From contig CM069448.1 of assembly GCA_035610835.1 (NCBI GenBank), positions 26,003,905 to 26,067,904 on the forward strand: DNA of 64,000 nucleotides, given 5' to 3'. This stretch comes from Ophiura sarsii (Eukaryota > Echinodermata > Ophiuroidea > Amphilepidida > Ophiuridae). Made by a program: the position numbers and the translations under genes. The notes under the pieces were generated by a model. That model saw nothing but the letters and a program-made list of their open reading frames with translations, had not been told where the DNA came from and did not search any database. Positions 46,436 through 58,735 of the stretch are shown here, one piece after another (position 1 is the stretch's first letter; each line of letters begins with the position of its first letter).

Positions 46436-49139
46436 ACCTTTCGATATAAAACAAACAATAGATTGTAAGTTGAAAAGATTATACGCCTACAAACCATCAT
46501 GTGAATAATAAAATATGTACAATCTCAGTAAATGGTATTATTCAATTATGAGTGAGTGGTATATGGTCGTTTTACTGCACTTATTTGTTTATTAAATGAA
46601 ATACACTATAGGCTAAATTATATGACAAGTATTACAAATTATTCTTCATGATTCTTTAAAAACAAGTGACCGATTATAACCAAATGATAGTGTTAGGAAA
46701 ACTGGCATATTAATCTACATCTTGTTTCTTTCGGCTAGTTATAGCTTCCCCCCTTTTTTTTTTAGCTGACTGACTATGCTTACATCATGTATAATATATT
46801 TATATGAATTGTCAAATTAATAATTGCTGACCATCAGTTTATTGTTTCAAGTTCAAGTAGTGTTTTCCACATGTTTTATTTTATGCTGTGACATTGTTTA
46901 GAATACCATATAATTATTTTAATCGACAATTTTGATTGTGTAATACTTTATAGAGTGGATTTTAAGAGATCACATTGTCATCGTCGTTTGCCATCATGGC
47001 CGATTCTTGAAATTGTCACCCTGTTAGATGATGTAGTGCGCCACCGTTGTCTATTTTGAGACATGCGTTGGTGTAGCCTGGATTCCAGGCCTCGAAAAGT
47101 ACACAATACGTCAGCTATTCCCATAGCTTCCCATGCTAATAAGTAAATCTTAATTAAATTACACCTCTTTCCCCCTCCCAGCCCTACGCCAGACTGAGGC
47201 ATGCCGCCACCACGAGATGTTGTCACACAGTAAAAAAACCTTTCCCCTGTATTGTTCATAATGTATGGTCCCTGCTGGCATTGAAAAACCCAGATAAAAA
47301 GTTTGTTTCCAAAGTGTAGTAGCCATGTACATGATGGGAAGTCCTGTACTGTTGTACGGATGGCTTGACAAGTTGATAGCCAATGGCCACATTTTAACAC
47401 ATTTTAAGCATTATACTGTTACACGTTGTAATGCCTTGATTTTCAATGACAGTAGAAGTGCAACATTCATAATGGGAACATTAAATGATATTACTTGTAG
47501 TTAAACTGGTTTTAAAAAAGAAAAATAATGAAATAAAATTACTATGAAAATGATATTTCACGTAGTTAATCTGGTTTTAGAAAAGAAAAATAATGAAATT
47601 AAATTAAATGAAAATGCAAAACATAGAAAAGGATTACAGAACTGGGACAGTTCACTACAAGTAAGGAAAGGGGAGAGGCAAATCTAACTTGCACAAGTCT
47701 AACGTTGGTACACAAAAGATAAAAGATATAGTATGTACATCTGTTGGCTGACTGCCTTCAATTACAGCGTTAAGGAATGCCTATTGAATTTTGTTTTTAC
47801 GCTAAATCTTCCCTAAGCCCGGGCCCTAAGCTTTCAACCGTGACTTTGTATTTTGTGTTGTCTGTGTGGTATATTGAATCGGATAAAACGTGATTTAATG
47901 CAAAATTATGTCTAGTGCATCACATGAAACACGGTGTAAGCTGAAGAGAGTGCACAAGAAGACACTTTGACTCATTGGACAGTTATAAGATATTGAACTT
48001 AGTAATCACTTTTTGGAGGCGGGGCCACGGCCTTCGCCTCCTTTATGGGTAGGTTTTGACATATGGGAAAACGACATCTTACCTACGGTTTACATGCTAC
48101 AATAAATCCCTTATGTTTTACGTATGTCACACTACATAGCGCATTACTATCACCAATGAGTGCTACTGACCTTTTTCTACTCAACCTTGTTTAACTGTGG
48201 TTTAACGTGTGCTTAAACATGTTTTGTATGTATTGGGCTACCTTTTGGCATTGGCTGAGATATTTTAGGCGATATTTGTGATGTTGTCTGGCAACACTGC
48301 ATATCTCATCAAATAAAAGTTGTTTACACCAGGGAGGTGTCTGTTTACACAGCTGCGGGCAATTCATGGACTGTATAGGACCAGCAATAAATACATCTTG
48401 ATTGAGTGCCTAAGATAAAGTGCTTTAACAAAATCAACGTTTTTTATTGTTTTAGGAAAGTTTGAAGACAAAATATGAAAATAACGTGTCTTTATTGATA
48501 TAGTTTCTCGTTTGAACGGTGGAAATCGGTTGGGGATTAATAAAGTTACCGAATTCCGATGTTAAAAGATATTGAATCAATTACATGCAAAGGGTATATT
48601 TTGCGACGTTATTTGTTCACGATGTTGTCCCAAGTAAATATTGTTGTACGAATTCACTGTGTATCAAATATTCATTGGACTGTATTCAAATAGTCATTTG
48701 AATTTAAAAAGTGATGGTTTTTTTGTTGTTAATTAACAACAACAAAATGAAGTTATATGAACATCTGTAATATGTACTTATTGTTACTGTTAAAATAATG
48801 CTTAAGGATGTATAAACAATAACATTTTTATATACAGAACTAAATAGAAATACGCAAATTTATTGGTTGTAGACAATCTTTAACAAAGCCACTTCACTTG
48901 ACGTTCCGAGTTACAGATTGAAACAATCATAATCAAAATCATATTTGTTAGACAACATTTCAACTGTTGTGCAACCAATCTGTTTTCAACCCTTAAAAAC
49001 CATAAAAACACATATTTTCAAGTATAATGCTCATATAGATTCATAAAACTTGTCTAATAATTATATTCACACTTTATGATCAGAAATGTAAATCTGCAAG
49101 AAAAAACAACAACATATGCTTATAAGATCAATATACTAT
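46436..49139. other. Long A+T-rich stretch without recognised genes
   Basis: A ~70-bp tandem duplication lies at 47,487-47,620 (AAAGAAAAATAATGAAAT twice). A 140-codon minus frame (46,978-47,400) has no known domain and no splice context; I leave it uncalled. A GTTGTTAATTAACAAC palindrome lies near 48,725. Confidence 0.45.
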
Positions 49140-49455
49140 ACCTTTAAGGGGGTAAGGTGAAAAAATTTCGCACGATGAAAAAATTTCGCACAATCACAAC
49201 ATTTCGCAGTCCAAAAAGCACAACAGTCAACAAATAATGGCAAATCCGCAGTGTTTTAAGCAGTTTTTCCAAAAAAAATGTCATTTATTTTTACAAAACA
49301 GGCGAAAATGGTCATTTTTAAATGGTTAAAATGCATATAAGCCCTATATCCAAAGAGTGGGGCGGGGGCACAAGGGGGGGGGGGGGGCACAACAATTTCT
49401 GTCGGGGGGGGCTGCCCCCCCCCCCCCCCCCCTGCCCCCTTGAGCTACGCCACTG
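49140..49455 (-). mobile_element. hAT-type MITE, one end missing
   Basis: The right terminus GAGCTACGCCACTG is followed inward by poly-C/poly-G tracts, and the body has the TTTCGCAC and GCACAACAGTCAA words of the family. The opposite terminus was not found. Confidence 0.65.
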
Positions 49456-50363
49456 CCTAGGCCCCCGGCCGAGGACCTCAACTCAAAACTGACCGTCATA
49501 ATTGATTTTCGAATTGCGACGATTCCGGGAGACGATTTACCCGGACAGTCACCACTAATGATGATAATAGTATGTACAATTAAAATAAAATTAGCGAACG
49601 TGAAGCAAAGAGTAGAAGTTCGAAAATAATTACAGCAAAACCGCATTTAATGATTGATTTTCAATTGTCTGGAGATTTTGTTTAAAAAGACTAAAACAAA
49701 GCCAAAGCACACCACGATTTGCAGGGATTTAAGAGAGAATTGTTGATGCACTGGCACGATTTACTGACTATAGTTTTGTATATAATCCCTAAAATCAGGA
49801 GAGAATCAGACCGAGATCAGTTTACGATTTAGAAATCTAGGCCTATTTTAGAAATGGAGTGCAATGTAATGCCTTTCTGTCTGGTTTATACACTTCGCTA
49901 GGCCTAGCCATACCTGCTTGGTAAAGAAAAGCCTCTAGGCATTTGTCAACAAAGAACTAACGGAGAATATAATATTCCAATCATCTACATGTTTTCTTTG
50001 GTCACATTCACAGAATTTATAAAAATTAATTCGCATTTATTTTCATCCTTGACTTTGATTTGAATCGTTTTAGAGGCAGGGAATCACTCTGGCCCCTGAA
50101 TCTGTTTACCATTTTACGACGGCTTCTTCCCTGGCAACAGTCGAACGATTATAATTTGATTGGCTAATTCGTAAATGACATATCTCATCAATATTCATAT
50201 GACCTTATTTGGAGGTTGAGGGGGGGGGGGGGGATCCCCCGGATGGATTGATTCATTATTACCACAGGGAATAACATCAAATGTTGACTAAATCTGAAAT
50301 ATATTCCTCTTAGAATCTCTTTCAAAATTAGTTCTAGAAGAAATATTGTTATCTAATTATATA
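49456..50363. other. No recognised gene
   Basis: A+T-rich; a poly-G run with GGATCCCCCGGATGG near 50,219-50,255. Nothing supported. Confidence 0.4.
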
Positions 50364-51514
50364 ACAAATATTTGATAATGAATGAGGTTAAATACTTTGT
50401 ACTGGCTAATTTTCGGTAATTGTAGAAAATTAAAACAAATGGTTTCAGGCCCAAGGAATTTTCCACAAGACCTGCTCTGACATTTATTTATTTACTCAAG
50501 CAGGATACTGGATTGGAGACAAGTAGCATAAAGACAGCAATAAATGACCGACGGTTCCGTTCCCTGTATGTTATCCAACTTTCTTGACCACGGCTTTGAT
50601 GCTTTATCCAGGGTAATAAATCATCCCCTCCCACACCATTTATCTGATTTCTTTCACACTGCCAGCGTGCTTGCTACCATTTCCACCGCTGTCCTAAGCA
50701 TGGCTCAAGGCTCTTTAGTATGGTTGTAACCAGAAGCCCTATATATCATTTTGAAAAATGTTGTTGTGTTAAGAAATTCCAACTTTTAACTTCAATTTGT
50801 CATCGAAACTAGTGCTATATCATATTTTGTAAAAACAAAAAACTCAAATTTCGAATTATATTATACGTTATATTATCCGAAGAGCAGTTTTTAGTTTTAA
50901 AACTAGCCCAAATCTGGCTGAAAGTCACCACGTGTGCTAAGTCATGTGGCAAGACTGCAGCGCCTACGGACTTGTTACCAGTTCCACCGCTGCCACACTC
51001 AAGGTCCCCAGCATGCGGTCATTCGGTCAATGGTGTTGGATGGATGTAATTCTGTGGTGGAACTTACTAATACAAGCGTCATGGCCAGTTCAACCTGTCA
51101 AACTTGTGCTCAAACATTACAGGCAACTGGAATGTAATGCAAGAGTGTGGAGAGCCATCGTAGATCGGAGACACCAGCGAGTTAAACCCTTAGGTCCACT
51201 CTTACTAGCTATATCCTTTGGGGATATCTCAAGGTTGAGAATTCTTAACTCTATTTTATCTGTCACCAAATGAACAGGTTAACCCTGGGTGAACTGGCCA
51301 GAGTCGACCTTTGCCTTTAAGCAAGCAAGCAACAACCCCTAAAATGCTTTCAATTAAATACAAGGAACCTACGAGGTGACTTCTAAGACATACTTCACAA
51401 ATATATATAGGTTAAGCTGTATAATAGTATATCAAAAATGAAATGCTTTCTTGTCATGTCATTGGTCTGGATAGACCATAATCGAAGCTAGTCGAGGAGA
51501 ACTATTTCGGACCA
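50364..51514 (+). repeat. Duplicated ~1.15 kb unit, copy 1 (uninterrupted)
   Basis: Matches 51,816-60,314 after removal of two insertions. Frames of 61 and 109 codons are preserved in both copies with few amino-acid changes, but the copies are so alike that this says little about selection. No domain recognised. Confidence 0.85.
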
Positions 51515-51815
51515 AGAGGAGAGAGGTTCATACTATATCCATGCCTACCAAGATAACATATTTTTCGTTGATTAACGCAATGATGTGACAATTAATATTT
51601 CCTCTCACCTAAAACGATCAAATTCCACTGTTCTATGGGACACTTTGAAAAAACAGCATGTAAACATGTGAAGTTATTATCTGTCCAATTCATTTCCAAT
51701 ATGATGACAACGTGTTTGACTGCCAATACAACAACATTTAATGATAAATAACTTATTAGAATTATTTCTAAATAAACTTTGCTGAATTTGAAAATAGTAT
51801 GCAATTATATATAAT
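51515..51815. other. Spacer between the two duplicated units
   Basis: About 300 A+T-rich bases present only once. No gene. Confidence 0.5.
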
Positions 51816-52404
51816 TATATAACAAATATTTGATAATGAATGAGGTTAAATACTTTGTACTGGCTAATTTTCGGTAATTGTGAAAAATCAAAACAAATGG
51901 TTTCAGACCCAAGGAATTTCCCACAATGACCTCAACACAGCCAGTACGCAGTACGCAGTGACAATACAAATAATTATAAATTATATACTTCAAACAGTAC
52001 TTTGAACAGTGATTAACTGTATCATTTGTGACAAACGAACTTTATCTACTATTATTGACTCAAACAAATACATAGTACAAAGTACATATTCACCGATAAG
52101 TACATATTTACCGATATCTGTTTCAGTTTGCATCAGGTTAGGGTATGCCGCAACCTTTTTTACAAACAGTACTGCTATCATCTTGATCATAATTATATGT
52201 ATGCAGCAATAAATATTTATATAGCTATATATGAATACCATGTGATTAAGTATCACGCTTTGATACAACATTATAAGACAATCATTGTTACTGATGAAAT
52301 ATTTCAAACATATCAACGTATGAGTTACACTTGTTTTGATATGGCTACATATTTTTAATGATTTTCTCAAAATGACCAAAATATAGAAGTCTACTCACTT
52401 TCGG

Positions 52405-52673
52405 AAATTTAAACTTCGCCTGTTTGCCTCAACGGTAGAGTCAGTTCTGTTATATGGATGCGAATCTTGGACCATTACTCCCAGTTACAGAAAGAGCTTG
52501 ATAGCTGCTACACCAGAATTAAGAGTAGTACTCAATGTCAACTGGAAACAATACCAAATACCCAAGTGTATGGTGACCTTCCAAAATTAAGCCAGAAGAT
52601 TCAGAAGAGGTTTCAGATATGAGGAGCCAGTATCCAAACTGGTGAACAAAGCATAGCAGAAGAAAACCGTGAA
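52405..52673 (+). pseudogene. RTE-like LINE, C-terminal fragment
   Basis: One frame reads TVESVLLYGCESWTIT, the region after the reverse transcriptase domain in many LINE proteins. Another frame soon after reads VYGDLPKLSQKIQKRF, the continuation in the same families. At least one frame change and a stop separate them. Only this tail is present. Class RTE/CR1-like is inferred from these words. Confidence 0.75.
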
Positions 52674-53820
52674 GACCTGCTCTGACATTTATTTATTTAC
52701 TCAAGCAGGATACTGGATTGGAGACAAGTAGCATAAAGACAGCAATAAATGACCGACGGTTCCGTTCCCTGTATGTTATCCAACTTTCTTGACCACGGCT
52801 TTGATGCTTTATCCAGGGTAATAAATCATCCCCTCCCACACAATTTATCTGATTTCTTTCACACTGCCAGCGTGCTTGCTACCATTTCCACCGCTGTCCT
52901 AAGCATGGCTCAAGGCTCTTTAGTATGGGTGTAACCAGAAGCCCTATATATCCTTTTGAAAAATGTTGTTGTGTTAAGAAATTCCAACTTTTAACTTCAA
53001 TTTGTCATCGAAACTAGTGCTATATCATATTTTGTAAAAACAAAAAACTCAAATTTCGAATTAAAAAAAATCACGTTATATTATCCGAAGAGCAGTTTTT
53101 AGTTTTAAAACTAGTCCAAATCTGGCTGAAAGTCACCACGTGTGCTAAGTCATGTGGCAAGACTGCAGCGCCTACGGACTTGTTACCAGTTCCACCGCTG
53201 CCACACTCAAGGTCACCAGCATGCGGTCATTCGGTCAATGGTGTTGGATGGATGTAATTCTGTGGTGGAACTTACTAATACAAGTGTCATGGCCAGTTCA
53301 ACCTGTCAAACTTGTGCTCAAACATTACAGGCAACTGGAATGTAATGCAAGAGTGTGGAGAGCCATCGTAGATCGGAGACACCACCGAGTTAAACCCTTA
53401 GGTCCACTCTTACTAGCCATATCCTTTGGGAATATCTCAAGGTTGAGAGTTCTTAACTCTATTTCATCTGTCACCAAATGAACAGGTTAACCCTGGGTGA
53501 ACTGGCCAGAGTCGACCTTTGCCTTTAAGCAAGCAAGCAACAACCCCTAAAATGCTTTAAATTAAATTAAAAATTAAATTAAATCACATCACATACAGAT
53601 CTATAGCTATAGAAACACTGCCAAGATGGCTGCACCTATGGCTTAAAAGCCTCTGCAAATTTCGCATCAGGAGCATCTATCTAGAATTTGTTTTGCATTC
53701 TATTCACGTTGTACAACTCATTATCTTCACCAGCTGTGAGTATCTACCATTTTAAATTGTCAAAAGGCACCAAAATCTGACTTTCTTTTTGCCACTACAT
53801 GAAACTATAAAAAGCTTACT

Positions 53821-54086
53821 ATGGAAGGCTGCAGAATTTGGCACCGTATACTAATATGCATTGGGCTTGCAATTTGCTCTGTTCCACTACCATTAACAGA
53901 AGCTAGACTACGATTCTCTATGCCTGATGCTAGTCAACAGGAATGGCAATCATACAATAATGAACTCCGGGACATTTTAAAACCCCTTCATTTTGCGCTG
54001 GGAAGTGACATTTTGACGCCAGCTGAAGCGGGTGACGGGCTGTCGCTATCCATACGTGACTTCCTCTTGTCAAAACCTGAGTTCAA
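53821..54086 (+). pseudogene. R2/Hero-type LINE protein, N-terminal part
   Basis: Starts at ATG 53,821 and runs 88 codons to the 2.0 kb insertion at 54,087. The first ~25 residues are hydrophobic and could be read as a signal peptide. However, joining across the insertion, with one TCAA target copy removed, continues in frame at 56,099 into the reverse transcriptase region, so this is the LINE's own N-terminus. No zinc fingers are visible before the reverse transcriptase, unlike canonical R2. Confidence 0.65.
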
Positions 54087-56094
54087 GGGGGCACACCACT
54101 AAATACCTCCCCCATTGAAATACACGCGTTTCGGCCCTTTTTCAAGACCGTATTTTTACCCCACGTAACAATGATGGAAGTTTTTATTTCGCATGAATGT
54201 ATTAGATATGTGTTGAATTTTATTTTAAACTTGATTTTTCTTGACCCATCTAGATGAAATTTTTCGCTACGGGCACCTAAACAGCGCCCTCACCATTTTA
54301 AACCGATATTTTGGCTTCCTCACCGGTTCCGGCAACGATATCCTTCCGCAGCCTAGGCTCTCGTGCGTATTCGATTCCGATGATTTTTGACCACATTAGC
54401 AATGCTGAGGTTCTATTCTATCTTTTTCATAAAAAATAAGCAAGATTTACTTTTATTTGCTTCCCCTGGGACGATGATCAAATTGATATAGGTACTATTT
54501 CTCCGAACCATACACCAAACGCGCAAGGATTTAGTGTAGTGCCCCCTTAGAAGCAAAACCTTTTTTGAGTTTTCATTCTTTTTTCTACATATTTCGAAAG
54601 AACAAGTATTTCTAAGATAAACTGCCAAAGCATACCTCTGTGCGATCTGTGGTTCTCAAATAAGAGCATTTTTCTGAAAAATGATGATGTCCCAAATATT
54701 CATAAATTGTGTATAAAAGCAAGAAATCACCCAGTCCGGCACCATCTGGTCCGGCACCATCTGGGCTGACATCGATTTTGGCGAACTATAGTGTATGCAT
54801 TATCAATTGTTTCGTGAATAATGTAATACAAACTAACTTAACATTTAATAAACATTTGATTATAATATTACATACAGACAAAGTCCGACACAAATTCACT
54901 ATTCTCTAGTTTTCAGTAATGGTAGCTCTAAGAAGAGCTGTTTGGGTTTAAAAGGGACTGTTGAGAGATATTTCATGTGATCTTTCAATTCATGTGGTGA
55001 TACATGGAGGTGAACACCCGATGTAATTCTTCAAACCGTGGCATGTGATTCTCCTCTTGTTGTCTGTCGAAGATTCTAACACCTAGTGGTCGCCTTCTGC
55101 GCACGTCCGCTCGACACACTCTATGGGAAACTCCCCCCCCCCCGGCATGGCGTTTCTCCCATGCATGTCAGGTCAAGTCTGCGGTTCTGTAAGATGTACA
55201 CGGCTCTTGGAAGCGTGGTGATTACCTCCCTGTGTCCAGGATACCGCAGATGACACCGGTGGTAACCATCCTTGTTCCTACAATTTGTTTACACCCAATA
55301 CGAACCAACTTCAATTTCTAAAACATTTCTGGTTAGGTATGTTGTAGTTTTGACAGTATCTTCTGCTCATCCGTCAGGCTATCACCGCTAACCATAGGCG
55401 CTTCCATTGTTATACATAGAGTACAATGCCCCTTTTGATGATTCGTCAAAAGTTTAGTGGCCAAGGCTAGCATTATTGTGTTTAGATTTGATTTAAAATA
55501 TTGTATTGTACTTTTATCCTAATGGTAGTAATCTTAAGAAACTTATTGACAAATAAAACTGCGAAAATAGAGTGAAAATGAGAGTTTTTCAAGTAAAAGG
55601 TACCATAATAGGCCAAAAACAACACGTCTTCGAAGGGGGCACACCACTAAATACCTCCCCCATTGAAATACACGCGTTTCGGCCCTTTTTCAAGACCGTA
55701 TTTTTACCCCACGTAACAATGATGGAAGTTTTTATTTCGCATGAATGTATTAGATATGTGTTGAATTTTATTTTAAACTTGATTTTTCTTGACCCATCTA
55801 GATGAAATTTTTCGCTACGGGCACCTAAACAGCGCCCTCACCATTTTAAACCGATATTTTGGCTTCCTCACCGGTTCCGGCAACGATATCCTTCCGCAGC
55901 CTAGGCTCTCGTGCGTATTCGATTCCGATGATTTTTGACCACATTAGCAATGCTGAGGTTCTATTCTATCTTTTTCATAAAAAATAAGCAAGATTTACTT
56001 CTATATGCTTCCCCTGGGACGATGATCAAATTGATATAGGTACTATTTCTCCGAACCATACACCAAACGCGCAAGGATTTAGTGTAGTGCCCCC
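54087..56094 (+). mobile_element. 2.0 kb composite element with 460-bp direct terminal repeats
   Basis: Two copies of a 460-bp sequence (54,087-54,546 and 55,635-56,094) in direct orientation differ at only about two bases that I see. Each copy itself starts GGGGGCAC and ends GTGCCCCC. The whole is bordered by TCAA on both sides (54,083-54,086; 56,095-56,098), while the inner borders (TTAG and CGAA) do not match. Therefore the pair moved as one unit. The 1,088-bp middle has no gene, no evident primer-binding site or polypurine tract, and a doubled TCCGGCACCATCTGG word. Confidence 0.82.
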
Positions 56095-56098
56095 TCAA

Positions 56099-57670
56099 CA
56101 TCAAGAAATCAAGTACCAAGTTTAAGCAAAACAAGTCTAAACTTGTCGAAAAGGCAAAGAAACTTAAAAAACACTACCGTAAACGCATGAAAGAAAATAA
56201 CTCAATTGATGACCGAAAAAACTTCACCCAAGCACTACGAACACACAATCGTCTCAAGAAAGACAGAGACAAGAGCTTCAAAAGAAATCAGTCGATTACC
56301 AAGAGTCACAATACAGGGAGAACTTTTGGACCTTCTCTAAACAAGTTTGCAATGGCTCTCTGGGCGACAAGTCTGTTTTACCTGGCTTCACCAAGGAAAC
56401 TGCTGATCTATATTACCCTGGTAAATATTCACAGACTGTCAACCTCGACCTGACAAAACTGTCCTGGTTCCCCAATATACCTACGTGCAACTCGCCATAC
56501 AACACAAACCCAGTCCGCCCATGCGATGTCAAGAAAGTCATCCAGAGGAAGAGCAGTTCATCTTCCCTCGGTCCTGATACAATCACCTATGGTATGCTAA
56601 AGAAACTCCCTTGCATCCACCACTTTCTTGCTACATTGTACACTAAACTTTTAAATGTCTCCCAAGTGCCTCCAAGTTATTGGTGTTCCTCAACCATCAC
56701 ACTGATCTACAAGAAAGGCGACCACAACCTCCCAGAAAACTTTCGCATGATCGCGCTATCTAGTGTGTTGGGAAAGACATTCCACCAGATATTGGCATCT
56801 CGCACCACAGACTACCTGACTTCAAACAACCTGATTGACAGCTCAGTTCAAAAAGCATTTATCCGCGGCATCAATGGTGTAATCGAACATAACCAAGTTT
56901 TTAATGAACTTACATCTCATGCCAAAGCTAACAAAAGGACATTTCATTGTACTTTTTTTGATCTCGAAGATGCATTCGGTTCTGTTTCACACGATCTTAT
57001 AAGTCACTCTTTGTCCAGATTTAAGTTTCCACCTCAAATTAAATCTTATATTGAAAACCTTTACTCAAGCCTTGAAGGGCGAGTGGTTACCCCTGGATGG
57101 GAATCCACTAATTTCAGATTTCACAAAGGCGTTTTTCAAGGCGACCCATTGTCTCCTATTATATTTTTGGCGGTATTTAACCCAATACTTGAAAAACTGC
57201 TTCAAAGTGAGTCGTTTGGTTATTCTATCAATGATACTAAATATATTACCACCCCTTTTGCTGATGATTTCAACCTCATTACCACCAACAAAAAAACTCA
57301 CCAACGTATTTTGTCTGAAATATCTTCTTGGACCAAATCTATGAATCTCAAGCTCAAGCCTGTGAAGTGTAAATCCCTTTCTATTGTCAGTGGCAAACCC
57401 ACCCCAATTATTTTTCAATTGGGCGATAATGAGGTTAATTCCATCAAGGATGATCCCCATAAATTTCTGGGTTCACATTTATCATTCTCAGGTAAGCAGG
57501 AAGATGTGTTTGACCATGTCAGGACTCATATCTGCACCCGGCTTGAACGGATCGATACACTTTTAGTTAGAGGAGAGTACAAGGTTAAGATCTACAAAAA
57601 CTATCTCCTCCCATCTTGTCGCTTTATTCTCACAGTCCACGACATCACTAAAACACATCTTCACGCTCTT
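56099..57670 (+). pseudogene. R2/Hero-type LINE protein, reverse transcriptase part
   Basis: Basic linker (KKLKKHYRKRMKE), then one frame change in 56,282-56,293, then ENFWTFSKQV, LGPDTITYG and the reverse transcriptase core: FFDLEDAF with the first catalytic aspartate, GVFQGDPLSPI, and FADD at 57,257-57,268. The coding frame then reaches the 1.06 kb insertion at 57,671. The protein would prime cDNA synthesis on nicked target DNA. The single frameshift lies in a short A-rich run. Confidence 0.85.
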
Positions 57671-58733
57671 CCCAGACAACATACATATATTGGCCCTATA
57701 TTGGCCCAATATTGGCATTGGCATTATCTTGTTGACCAATATTGGGCCAATATTGGTTCCCCATTGGCAATATTGGCATTGGCATTTTATTGGTCACCAA
57801 TATTGGACCAATATTGGTTTTACATTGGCGCTCGTTAATTGGCATCATGTTGGCTACAAATATTGGACCAATATTGGTGACCAATTGAGTGCCAATGTCT
57901 CTTGGTCACCAATATTGGACCAATATTGGTTTTACATTGGCGCTCGTCAATTGGCATCATGTTGGCAATCAATATTGGTGACCAATTGAGTGCCAATGCC
58001 ATTGGCACTCTCTTGGTCACCAATATTGGACCAATATTGGTTTTACATTGGCGCTCTTCAATTGGCATCATGTTGGCAACCAATATTGGTCCAATAATAG
58101 GCGCAATATACCAGGGGCGGGAAATAACACCATTGATTTGATATTCAAATTATGACGTGGTCTAAAAAAGGCGGCCGCTGTTAAGAGTTATCGCTTCCCG
58201 GCCTTTTGGCTAGGATCTTGTGCCTTGTCCTGTCCCTTGAAGATTTGTTCCCTTGTCCTCGGCTTGCCCTTGGCCAAATTGGTCCTGGCCACCTGGCTTC
58301 CTACCTAACATTTCTCCAAGATCGCCCAATATTGGCCCAATATTGGCCCTCATTGGCGAGTGCCAATATTGGGCCAAGCTTGGGCCAATGGCCAAATAAT
58401 ATTATGCCAATATTGTAAGCCAATATTGGGCCAATGAAAAATCAATATTGGGCCAATATTGTTATGTTATATCGGCCCAGTATTGGCCCAATATTGGCAC
58501 TCATTGGCGAGTTCCAATATTGGCCCAGTATTGGCCCAATATTGGCACTCATTGGCTAGTTCCAATATTGGCCCAGTATTGGCCCAATATTGGCACTCAT
58601 TGGCGAGTTCCAATATTGGGCCAAGCTTGGGCCAATGGCCAAATAATATTATGCCAATATTGTAAGCCAATATTGGGCCAATGAAAAATCAATATTGGGC
58701 CAATATTGGGCCAATATTGTTATGTTATCTGGG
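57671..58733 (+). mobile_element. TIR element built of CCAATATTGG words, with U2-like piece
   Basis: Ends CCCAGACAACATACA and the facing TATGTTATCTGGG; target duplication TT (57,669-57,670 and 58,734-58,735). Removing the element and one TT joins the LINE codons in frame. The body is dominated by degenerate copies of the self-complementary word CCAATATTGG, in two arrays on either side of a ~200-bp core that contains the U2-like segment. Open frames over it are artefacts of the array. Confidence 0.85.
58190..58238 (+). ncRNA. U2 snRNA 5'-end-like segment
   Basis: ATCGCTTCCCGGCC followed by TTTTGGCTAGGATC matches the conserved U2 5' end at all but two of the first 28 positions. After GTG it diverges, losing the branch-site-pairing GTAGTA. 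The flanking sequence (GACGTGGTCTAAAA upstream) is shared with the 16.1 kb copy. Confidence 0.8.
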
Positions 58734-58735
58734 TT

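Noticed and set aside
46978..47400. 140-codon minus frame in an otherwise empty region
   Set aside because: No recognisable domain, no splice context, no homologue in the window; could be a non-coding exon at most.
50544..51273. Frames of 61 and 109 codons conserved in both duplicated units
   Set aside because: The units are nearly identical throughout, so frame conservation is expected without selection, and no domain is seen.
53821..54102. Small secreted protein with signal peptide
   Set aside because: The frame continues across the 2.0 kb insertion into the LINE reverse transcriptase, so it is the LINE N-terminus.
54087..56094. Ordinary LTR retrotransposon
   Set aside because: Terminal repeats lack TG...CA ends, and no primer-binding site, polypurine tract or gag/pol frame is visible.
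58190..58238. Functional U2 snRNA gene
   Set aside because: Only the first ~30 bases match; the branch-site-pairing part and the Sm site are missing.
57690..58684. Several overlapping frames on both strands over the CCAATATTGG arrays
   Set aside because: They encode only the array's periodic residues and are not conserved.
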